Below are positions 6,059 to 12,193 of a stretch of 14,414 nt of DNA, in pieces; position 1 is the stretch's first letter, and every line of letters starts with the position of its first letter. The stretch comes from JBCDGZ01 sp038750655. GTDB taxonomy: Bacteria > Bacteroidota > Bacteroidia > Chitinophagales > Saprospiraceae. Under the pieces are notes generated by a model, which made no database searches, was not told the DNA's origin, and worked only from the letters and a program-made list of their open reading frames with translations. A program made the translations under genes and the position numbers. The stretch is taken from NCBI GenBank assembly GCA_038750655.1, contig JBCDGZ010000164.1, forward strand, positions 1-14,414, read 5' to 3'.

Positions 6059-6136
6059 ATGATTAACGAAGCGACATATTATTCCATTCCTACTACGCAG
6101 TCCACCCGCGTACGTCGCTCTCGCCGTCGCCCCTAG
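6059..6136 (+). CDS. arginine-rich leader peptide of the arg operon (candidate attenuator)
   Basis: This 25-codon ORF runs from ATG 6059 to TAG 6134-6136. It begins MINEATYYSIP and ends TRVRRSRRRP. Arg residues are at 17, 19, 20, 22, 23 and 24, encoded only by CGC and CGT: six of the last nine residues. It begins seven bases after a consensus -7 box, so it is predicted to be the first thing translated on the operon mRNA, with little or no 5' UTR. The Arg codons run into a GC palindrome holding the stop, and are followed by two competing hairpins. Position, length, composition and downstream structures match amino-acid attenuator leader peptides such as those of his and trp. Here the sensed amino acid is the operon's own end product. 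Function is inferred; no homologue comparison was possible. Confidence 0.7.
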   Translation: MINEATYYSIPTTQSTRVRRSRRRP

Positions 6137-6193
6137 GGGCGCCTATCTCACATATTACCCTTTCGGGTAGTTTTCCAACTACCTTACTTTCTG
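6128..6193 (+). promoter_or_regulatory. candidate transcription attenuator with alternative hairpins
   Basis: Three structures follow the Arg codons. Hairpin A is CGCCC/GGGCG around CTAG (6128-6141) and contains the leader stop. Hairpin B is TTACCC/GGGTAG with loop TTTC (6155-6170, one U-G pair), followed by TTTT. Hairpin C is GGTAGTT/AACTACC with loop TTCC (6166-6183), followed by TTACTTTCT. B and C share GGTAG and cannot coexist, the hallmark of a terminator/antiterminator switch. C with its U-rich tail is the better terminator candidate, but B could serve. How ribosome position chooses between them is not resolved: a ribosome at the stop would reach only to about 6149. Confidence 0.55.
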
Positions 6194-6311
6194 CAAGAAG
6201 TTGATTCAACATTTTCCTGGCTAGTGGTTGGCTTATAGTTTACCGCTTTTTCAGCGATCACTTCCGCAGGATCACCGCACGCGTTTTTCTACCATTCACC
6301 AACTACACAAA

Positions 6312-6905
6312 ATGAAAATACAGCTCGAAATAGCCACTGCTGATCATTGGATCTTTGCCGAAGAATTGTGTCGGCAGTATGAGCTATCGGCGCGTATACG
6401 AGGGACAGGGATCGCCCGCCGGCAGCCGGAGTATATTCGGAGCAAAATGCAGAAAGGCCATGCCATCATTGCGACTGCGAACGGGATACTGGCCGGCTTT
6501 TGCTATATCGAAACTTGGGGTCATGGAGACTATGTTGCCAACTCAGGCCTCCTGGTAATCGAAGCTTTTCGGGGGCAGGGACTGGCACGAAGCATCAAAA
6601 AAATGGCCTTTACCTTGGCTCGAACGGTCTTTCCGGATGCTAAGGTTTTTGGCATTACCACCAGCTCTGCCGTCATGAAGATCAATTCCGAGCTGGGCTA
6701 TCGCCCCGTTTCTTTCGCCGAGCTGACGCCCGATAAGGCCTTCTGGAAAGGCTGCCAGAGCTGTCCCAACTATGACATCCTGCAGCGCAACCAGCAGCAA
6801 CTCTGCCTCTGCACGGGCATGCTGGCCCCTTCACTCAATGAGCAACAAACCAACCCCATTTCTCAGAGTACCATCAAAATTTGGACAGATCATGAAAAAG
6901 CATAA
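6312..6905 (+). CDS. GNAT-family acyltransferase, probable N-acetyl(succinyl)glutamate synthase
   Basis: This 197-aa GNAT protein opens the arg operon. It probably acylates glutamate with acetyl- or succinyl-CoA, the first step of the pathway, since no other argA or argJ is present. The acyl-CoA loop is FRGQGLA at 86-92 (R/QxxGxG/A), preceded by strand SGLLVIEA and followed by a helix; ITTSSAVMKINSELGYRPV (115-133) is the typical GNAT C-terminal half. A four-cysteine tail is unusual: GCQSCPNYDIL (147-157) and CLCTGML (165-171), a CxxC...CxC arrangement suggesting a metal site. I chose ATG 6312 because the TTG at 6228 adds 28 unlike-family residues. The stop overlaps argG by 14 bases. It lies 175 bases after the leader stop, downstream of the attenuator hairpins. 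Confidence 0.75.
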   Translation: MKIQLEIATADHWIFAEELCRQYELSARIRGTGIARRQPEYIRSKMQKGHAIIATANGILAGFCYIETWGHGDYVANSGLLVIEAFRGQGLARSIKKMAFTLARTVFPDAKVFGITTSSAVMKINSELGYRPVSFAELTPDKAFWKGCQSCPNYDILQRNQQQLCLCTGMLAPSLNEQQTNPISQSTIKIWTDHEKA

Positions 6906-8094
6906 AGTCGTACTCGCCTACAGCGGCGGACTGGACACCTCCTATTGCGTTAAATACCTCAGCGAGGAAAAAGACCTCGACGTACACGCCGTCACCGTCG
7001 ATACCGGTGGCTTTAGTAGCCAAGAAAAAGTACAGCTCGAAGAGCGAGCCTACCAACTCGGTGCTCAGAGCTTTAAGCTGCTTGAAGCGACAGAAGACTA
7101 CTACCAAAATTGCCTGCGCTACCTCATCTACGGCAATGTACTGCGCTACAATACCTATCCGCTATCGGTAAGCGCGGAGCGTATTTTTCAAGCCACTGCC
7201 ATCATCAAATACGCCCAGCAATTGGATGCTACCTACATTGCTCACGGAAGTACCGGCGCGGGAAATGATCAGGTGCGCTTTGATTTGGCCTTTCACATTT
7301 TAGGAGATCAAATTCAAATCCTCAGCCCCATCCGAGACCAGCAGCTGTCGCGGGAGGCGGAGGTTGCCTATCTGAAAAAGCATGGCTTTGGCTGGGACCA
7401 ACAAAAGGCGCGCTACTCGGTCAATGCTGGCCTGTGGGGCACCACCGTTGGTGGGGCGGAGACTTTAACTTCGCATCAACCCCTCCCGCAATCAGCCTAC
7501 CCTAGCCCGCTGCTGCGGCAGGAGCCGCAGACAGTAGAGCTGCAATTTGAGCAGGGAGAACTCTGCGCTATCGACGGCATCAAGGGCCATCCCGTACAGC
7601 TGATCCAGCAACTCAACGAGCAAGCATCAGCCTACGCTATTGGCCGGGACATCCACGTGGGTGATACCGTCATTGGCATCAAAGGCCGGGTGGGCTTCGA
7701 GGCTGCTGCCCCACTAATCATCCTCAAAGCCCATCATCTGCTGGAAAAACATGTGCTGACCAAGTGGCAGCTCTATTGGAAGGAGCAGTTGGCCAACTGG
7801 TACGGGATGCTGCTGCACGAAGGGCAGTTCCTCGACCCAGTGATGCGCAACATCGAGCAGTTTTTGGAGAGCACGCAGGCGCAGGTGAGCGGTAAAGTTG
7901 TCGTCGCCCTCCACCCTTACCGCTTTGAGCTGCAAGGTATAGAGTCGCCACACGATTTGATGAGCGCACAGTTTGGTAGTTATGGGGAAATGAACAAGGC
8001 TTGGAGTGGCGAGGACGTCAAAGGCTTCAGTAAAATCCTGGCCAACCAGAGTAAAATTCATCATTTAGTCAACGCACAAAACGTAGAAGTATGA
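6892..8094 (+). CDS. argG: argininosuccinate synthase
   Basis: This 400-aa cytosolic enzyme joins citrulline and aspartate with ATP to give argininosuccinate. The N-terminal ATP pyrophosphatase P-loop is AYSGGLDTS (9-17). The citrulline/aspartate-binding segment HGSTGAGNDQVRFD (118-131) matches the family HGATGKGNDQVRFE, and SVNAGLWG (176-183) is its usual downstream block. Length is normal. The start at 6892 (MKKHKVVLAYSGG) is chosen because the upstream in-frame ORF lies within the GNAT gene. It overlaps the GNAT gene by 14 bases and argC by 4 (ATGA), indicating translational coupling. It is unusually early in the operon, before the genes for the steps that make its substrate. Confidence 0.97.
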   Translation: MKKHKVVLAYSGGLDTSYCVKYLSEEKDLDVHAVTVDTGGFSSQEKVQLEERAYQLGAQSFKLLEATEDYYQNCLRYLIYGNVLRYNTYPLSVSAERIFQATAIIKYAQQLDATYIAHGSTGAGNDQVRFDLAFHILGDQIQILSPIRDQQLSREAEVAYLKKHGFGWDQQKARYSVNAGLWGTTVGGAETLTSHQPLPQSAYPSPLLRQEPQTVELQFEQGELCAIDGIKGHPVQLIQQLNEQASAYAIGRDIHVGDTVIGIKGRVGFEAAAPLIILKAHHLLEKHVLTKWQLYWKEQLANWYGMLLHEGQFLDPVMRNIEQFLESTQAQVSGKVVVALHPYRFELQGIESPHDLMSAQFGSYGEMNKAWSGEDVKGFSKILANQSKIHHLVNAQNVEV

Positions 8095-9053
8095 GTATCA
8101 AAGCAGGTATCATTGGAGGGGCAGGCTACACCGCAGGCGAGCTGTTGCGCTTGTTGCTCTGGCACCCCGAGGTAGAGCTGGACTATGTACACAGCCGTAG
8201 CCAGGCGGACAAGGCCATCAGCGATATTCACAGTGACTTGCTGGGCGAGACGGCCCTGCATTTTTCGGCGGAGCCGCACTTTGAGGTAGAGGTTTTGTTT
8301 CTTTGCCTGGGGCACGGCCATTCGAAGCAGTTTATGGAGGAATATGAGGTGCCGAAGGCGGTGAAGGTCATCGATCTGAGTCAGGACTATCGGCTGGCCA
8401 ATAAAGCGTTTGTTTATGGCCTCCCCGAACTCAATCGTCCTTTTCTCCAAAAGAGCAATCGGATTGCCAACTGTGGCTGTTTCGCTACGGCCATACAACT
8501 GGCGCTCTTGCCGCTGGCGGCGGCGGGGCAACTGCAAAACGACATCCACATCCACGCCATCACCGGCGCTACTGGCGCGGGCGTACGGCCAGCGGCCACC
8601 ACCCATTTCAGCTGGCGCAACAACAATGTCTCCGTCTACAAAGCCTTCCGCCATCAACACCTGGCAGAGATCACCCAGAGTCTACAACAAGTGCAACCCG
8701 ATTTTCAAGCCCAATTGCACTTCGTGCCCATCCGTGGTAATTTCGCCCGAGGCATTCTGGCCAGCCTTTACACCGATACCCAACTGAGCGAAAAGGAACT
8801 GATGGACTGCTATACAGATTACTACCAAGGCGAAGCCTTTATACAAATCAGTCCACACAATCCTCATCTCAAGCAAGTCGTCAATACCAACAAGTGTTTG
8901 ATTTACCCACAATGGATCGAGGGCAAAGCCCACCTCATCAGCCTGATCGATAACCTCCTCAAAGGAGCCTCCGGCCAGGCCGTACAGAATATGAACATCG
9001 CCTTTGGCTTTCCCGAAACCCTGGGCTTACAGCTCAAAGCCATGGCCTATTAA
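8091..9053 (+). CDS. argC: N-acetyl(succinyl)-gamma-glutamyl-phosphate reductase
   Basis: This 320-aa NADPH-dependent enzyme reduces N-acyl-glutamyl phosphate to the semialdehyde, the third step. The Rossmann motif is GIIGGAGYTAGELLRLL (6-22). The active-site Cys is Cys130 in NRIANCGCFAT; the family motif is NPGCY, so the usual Pro is Cys128 here. His210 in LHFVPIRGNFARGI corresponds to the catalytic His block. ITGATGAG (157-164) is the substrate-loop region. The length fits the shorter ArgC type. It overlaps argG by 4 bases and is followed by argD after 21 bases. Confidence 0.95.
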   Translation: MSIKAGIIGGAGYTAGELLRLLLWHPEVELDYVHSRSQADKAISDIHSDLLGETALHFSAEPHFEVEVLFLCLGHGHSKQFMEEYEVPKAVKVIDLSQDYRLANKAFVYGLPELNRPFLQKSNRIANCGCFATAIQLALLPLAAAGQLQNDIHIHAITGATGAGVRPAATTHFSWRNNNVSVYKAFRHQHLAEITQSLQQVQPDFQAQLHFVPIRGNFARGILASLYTDTQLSEKELMDCYTDYYQGEAFIQISPHNPHLKQVVNTNKCLIYPQWIEGKAHLISLIDNLLKGASGQAVQNMNIAFGFPETLGLQLKAMAY

Positions 9054-9074
9054 TTCACCTTAGCCCTCAACATC

Positions 9075-10244
9075 ATGCAACTTTTTCAAGTCTATTCCCT
9101 ATTCGATATGGAGCCCGTCAAGGGCCAAGGCTGCTACGTAAGCGACCAAAACGGGCAGTCCTACCTCGATTGCTACGGCGGCCATGCCGTGATCTCCATC
9201 GGCCATAGTCATCCTCATTTTGTACAGCGCATCAGCGAGCAATTGGAGCAGTTGGCCTTCTACTCCAACTCTATCCAGAATCCCTTACAACTTCAACTCG
9301 CAAAGCTACTCGGCCAGCAATCTGGCTGTAAGGACTACCAGCTTTTCCTCTGCAACTCTGGCGCGGAAGCCATCGAAAATGCCCTCAAGCTGGCTTCTTT
9401 TCAGAATGGTAAAAGCAAAATCGTCAGCTTCAAGCAAGCCTTTCATGGCCGCACCTCCGCCGCTGTCAACATCACCGATCACCCTAAGCTGAAAGCACCC
9501 ATCAACAAACGCTTTCCTACTGAATTTGTCGACATGAATGATTTAGAGGCTGTTGAGCAGGCTTTCTCCGCTGGCGATGTCTGTGCCTTGATTATCGAGG
9601 GGATTCAGGGCATCGGCGGGGTCCATCAGCCCGATGTGGCCTTTTTGCAAGAGCTATCTCGACTTTGCAAGCAATATGAGGTGGTTTTTATTGTTGATGA
9701 AATCCAATCGGGCTACGGTCGCTCGGGCCATTTCTTTGCCTTTCAACAGGCGGGGGTGGAGCCGGATCTGATTACAGTGGCGAAAGGGATGGGCAATGGC
9801 TTTCCAATTGGTGGGCTGCTGATTCATCCTAAGTTCAAGCCGAGTTATGGTTTGCTGGGCAGCACCTTCGGCGGCAATCACCTGGCCTGTGCAGCAGGGC
9901 TGGCCGTTCTCGAAGTCATCCGCGATGAGCAGCTGATGAGCAATGCCCAAATACAGGGTAACTATTTGATGCAACAACTCAAAGCACTGGGTGCTTTCCA
10001 AGAAGTACGGGGCCAGGGCCTGATGATCGGTCTGGAATTGAACCAGGCCGCCGCTCCATTGCGCAAGCATTTGTTGTATGAAGAAAAAATATTCACTGGC
10101 TCGTCTTCCAATCCTAATGTCCTGCGCATCCTCCCTCCCTTGACCATTAGTCCAACTGAAATTGATCTATTTGTCGCTGCGATGGAGCGGAGTCTTGCTG
10201 CCTTATCCATCCCTATTTTACAACTCCAAAAAAATAATAGCTGA
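9075..10244 (+). CDS. argD: N-acetyl(succinyl)ornithine aminotransferase
   Basis: This 389-aa PLP-dependent class III aminotransferase converts N-acyl-glutamate semialdehyde to N-acylornithine using glutamate. The PLP lysine is Lys237 in LITVAKGMGNGFPIGG. Asp208 in FIVDEIQSGYGRSG binds the PLP ring nitrogen, and the SGAEA block (95-99) binds the cofactor phosphate. FHGRTSAAVNIT (123-134) and STFGGNHLACAAG are also typical. Length is normal. The start MQLFQVYSLFDMEPV fits the family. The TGA shares one base with the argF' ATG (TGATG). Family members also act on ornithine or GABA, but the operon settles the role. Confidence 0.95.
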   Translation: MQLFQVYSLFDMEPVKGQGCYVSDQNGQSYLDCYGGHAVISIGHSHPHFVQRISEQLEQLAFYSNSIQNPLQLQLAKLLGQQSGCKDYQLFLCNSGAEAIENALKLASFQNGKSKIVSFKQAFHGRTSAAVNITDHPKLKAPINKRFPTEFVDMNDLEAVEQAFSAGDVCALIIEGIQGIGGVHQPDVAFLQELSRLCKQYEVVFIVDEIQSGYGRSGHFFAFQQAGVEPDLITVAKGMGNGFPIGGLLIHPKFKPSYGLLGSTFGGNHLACAAGLAVLEVIRDEQLMSNAQIQGNYLMQQLKALGAFQEVRGQGLMIGLELNQAAAPLRKHLLYEEKIFTGSSSNPNVLRILPPLTISPTEIDLFVAAMERSLAALSIPILQLQKNNS

Positions 10245-11182
10245 TGAAGCATTTCACTTGCGTACAGGATGTAGAAGATGTGGAAGCCTTGGTACAAAAA
10301 GCACTAACGCTCAAAGCATCCCCCTGGAAATACGAACAGCTAGGGCGACACAAAACCTTGGTGCTCCTTTTCTTCAACCCTAGTCTCCGTACCCGCCTCA
10401 GCAGTCAAAAGGCCGGACAGCAACTGGGCCTCTCGGTCATCACCATGGATGCCAGCAGCGGTTGGAAGTTAGAGTTTGAAGACCACATTACTATGAATAC
10501 CGACAAAGCGGAGCACATTAAAGAGGCCGCCGCCGTCATCAGCGGTTACGCCGATTTAATTGGTATCAGAAGCTTTCCCGCCCTGAGCGATAAGGCCGAA
10601 GATTACCAGGATCGGGTCATCAATAGTTTTAGAAAATACGCCAGCGTACCGGTCATCAGCCTAGAGTCCGCCATCCGCCACCCACTGCAATCGCTGGCCG
10701 ACCTCATGACCATCACCGAGCATCAAAAAACAGCGCGCCCCAAAGTCGTCCTCAGCTGGGCACCACACCCAAAGCTGCTGCCCCAAGCCGTCGCCAATTC
10801 CTTCGCCGAGTGGCTGCTCCGTAGCAATGCCGAGCTGGTCATCACCCACCCCAAAGGCTACGAGCTAGACCCCGCATTCACCCAGGGCACCACCATAGAA
10901 TACGACCAAAAAGAGGCCTTCAGCAATGCCGATTTCATTTACGTCAAGAACTGGTCCTCCGTCCACCCCTACGGCCAGCAACTCCCCGTGCAAGAAGATT
11001 GGCGCATCGATGGCCCCAAAATGAATATCAGCTCTAAGGCTCAGTTCATGCACTGTCTCCCCATCCGCCGCAACGTCGTCGCCACGGATAAAGTGCTGGA
11101 CAGCCCTCGGGCGCTCCACTTGAAACAAGCGAAGAACCGCACCTTTGCCGCGCAAGCGGTTTTTGCGGCGCTCCTTGAATGA
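10244..11182 (+). CDS. argF': N-succinyl/N-acetylornithine carbamoyltransferase
   Basis: This 312-aa enzyme carbamoylates N-acylornithine to N-acylcitrulline, replacing ordinary OTCase. The carbamoyl-phosphate motif is FFNPSLRTRLS (43-53), with RHPLQS (145-150) and HCLPIRRN (270-277). From remembered sequences it is close to Bacteroides fragilis succinylornithine transcarbamylase (start KxFTCVQD, then TARPKVVLSWAPHP, THPKGYELDP, EYDQ). The carboxylated Lys302 of Xanthomonas acetylornithine transcarbamylase is Val here. The specificity position, Pro90 in the succinyl enzyme and Glu92 in the acetyl enzyme, is Ala89 (DKAEH). The succinyl substrate is more likely overall, but this residue leaves it open. 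After its stop comes a 228-bp gap with a repeat element. Confidence 0.92.
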   Translation: MKHFTCVQDVEDVEALVQKALTLKASPWKYEQLGRHKTLVLLFFNPSLRTRLSSQKAGQQLGLSVITMDASSGWKLEFEDHITMNTDKAEHIKEAAAVISGYADLIGIRSFPALSDKAEDYQDRVINSFRKYASVPVISLESAIRHPLQSLADLMTITEHQKTARPKVVLSWAPHPKLLPQAVANSFAEWLLRSNAELVITHPKGYELDPAFTQGTTIEYDQKEAFSNADFIYVKNWSSVHPYGQQLPVQEDWRIDGPKMNISSKAQFMHCLPIRRNVVATDKVLDSPRALHLKQAKNRTFAAQAVFAALLE

Positions 11183-11188
11183 CGGTTG

Positions 11189-11404
11189 GCGTCTTTGGCG
11201 CTTGGGTCGACGGTAGACGATAGACGGCAGCCGTGAATAACGAGCTAAAGCTGTAAGCCACTAAAGTTGCCAGCTATCCAGAGTGCTACAGTCGCTGTAA
11301 GAAACGACGACCCTATTTCTAACTACTAGTAGAAATCAGCTAATAATACCGAAGGCCAAAAAAACCGTCAACCGTCAACCGTCAACCAAAAGCGCCAAAG
11401 GCGC
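11189..11404. mobile_element. MITE-like element with terminal inverted repeats between argF' and argB
   Basis: The two ends are imperfect inverted repeats of about 40 bp. The left outer arm GCGTCTTTGGCGCTT (11189-11203) matches the complement of AAGCGCCAAAGGCGC (11390-11404) at 14 of 15. Inside each lies an array of 7-bp units: GACGGTA, GACGATA, GACGGCA at 11209-11229, and AACCGTC x3 at 11363-11383 in the opposite sense. Hand alignment of both arms gives 32 of 40 matches with one gap. The centre has a small hairpin ATTTCTA/TAGAAAT (11315-11336) and no ORF of note. No target-site duplication was found. It is the only wide gap in the operon, and its RNA could form a long stem affecting argB expression. 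Confidence 0.55.
11363..11387. repeat. heptamer tandem repeat AACCGTC
   Basis: Three full copies of AACCGTC (11363-11383) are followed by a partial AACC (11384-11387). They form the inner part of the right arm of the element at 11189-11404. The left arm carries degenerate inverted copies at 11209-11229. Confidence 0.85.
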
Positions 11405-11410
11405 AAAAAC

Positions 11411-12193
11411 ATGAAACCAAAAATCTCCATCATCAAAATCGGCGGACAGCTCATCGAAGCCCCCCAACAACTTCAGCAGTTGCTGAAGACCTTCAGTCAA
11501 TTAGAAGGCGCTAAGCTGCTGGTACACGGCGGTGGGAGGCGGGCCAGCGAGCTGGCTAAAAAGCTGGACATCCCCGTTCGCTTCCACGAAGGACGGCGTA
11601 TCACGGATCAGGCGACACTAGAGTTGGCCGTCATGGTCTACGCTGGGCTGATTAACAAAGGGCTGGTGAGCCAACTGCAGGCGAAGAGCTGCCCAGCCTT
11701 GGGCCTCTGCGGCGCGGATGGCAACCTGATCCAAGCGCGGAAGCGCCGCGCCGGAGCAATTGACTACGGCTTCGCCGGCGATATTGAGCAGATCAATGTG
11801 GACTTCTTACAGCAAGTGCTCGCGCAGGGGCTGACGCCCGTCGTCTGTGCCATTACCCACGATGACCAGGGCCAGCTGCTCAACACCAATGCCGATACTA
11901 TCGCAGCGCAGTTGGCGATTGCCCTGACGAAGCACTATGAGGTAAGCCTGAAATTTTGCTTTGAGAAAAACGGCGTCTATCATCAATTGGAAGTAGAGGA
12001 CAGTCTGATCGAAGAGTTGAATTATCAGAACTACCTGCAACTCCGCAGCGAAGGCATTTTTAAGGCCGGGATGCTGCCCAAGCTAGAACAGGCTTTTGCG
12101 GCTTTGCGAGGGCAGGTCAGCGAGGTAGCGATCTGCGGTGTTGGGGCGCTGGCTCAAACTTCCACCATTAAAAGAACGAGCTTATGTCTTTAA
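11411..12193 (+). CDS. argB: N-acetyl(succinyl)glutamate kinase
   Basis: This 260-aa amino-acid kinase phosphorylates the gamma-carboxylate of N-acylglutamate, the second step. Visible motifs are KIGGQLIE at the start (ATP phosphate loop), LLVHGGGRRASELA (37-50) for substrate and ATP, GLCGADGNL, NTNADTIAAQLA and GIFKAGMLPKLEQA near the C-terminus. It lacks the N-terminal helix found in hexameric, arginine-inhibited kinases, so it is expected to be of the arginine-insensitive dimeric type; control may then fall on the leader and the first enzyme. The start MKPKISIIKIGG lies 6 bases after the repeat element. It overlaps argE by 10 bases. Given the succinyl-type carbamoyltransferase, the natural substrate could be N-succinylglutamate. 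Confidence 0.94.
   Translation: MKPKISIIKIGGQLIEAPQQLQQLLKTFSQLEGAKLLVHGGGRRASELAKKLDIPVRFHEGRRITDQATLELAVMVYAGLINKGLVSQLQAKSCPALGLCGADGNLIQARKRRAGAIDYGFAGDIEQINVDFLQQVLAQGLTPVVCAITHDDQGQLLNTNADTIAAQLAIALTKHYEVSLKFCFEKNGVYHQLEVEDSLIEELNYQNYLQLRSEGIFKAGMLPKLEQAFAALRGQVSEVAICGVGALAQTSTIKRTSLCL

Noticed and set aside
6228..6311. Upstream TTG start adding 28 residues to the GNAT protein
   Set aside because: The added residues are not GNAT-like, and ATG 6312 begins directly at the first strand of the fold.
8061..8660. 199-aa minus-strand ORF opposite argC
   Set aside because: It is antisense to the motif-bearing argC frame, with low-complexity Arg/Gln composition typical of a shadow frame and no domain.
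11363..11387. AACCGTC repeats as a CRISPR array
   Set aside because: Units are 7 bp and contiguous without spacers, so this is a simple tandem array within an inverted-repeat element.
11411..12193. PII control of ArgB, as in cyanobacteria and plants
   Set aside because: ArgB lacks the N-terminal helix of arginine-sensitive hexameric kinases, and the PII protein has Ser11 and Val50 instead of the usual Phe11 and Glu50. Proximity alone is not enough, though Thr83, Glu85 and Ser49 are present.
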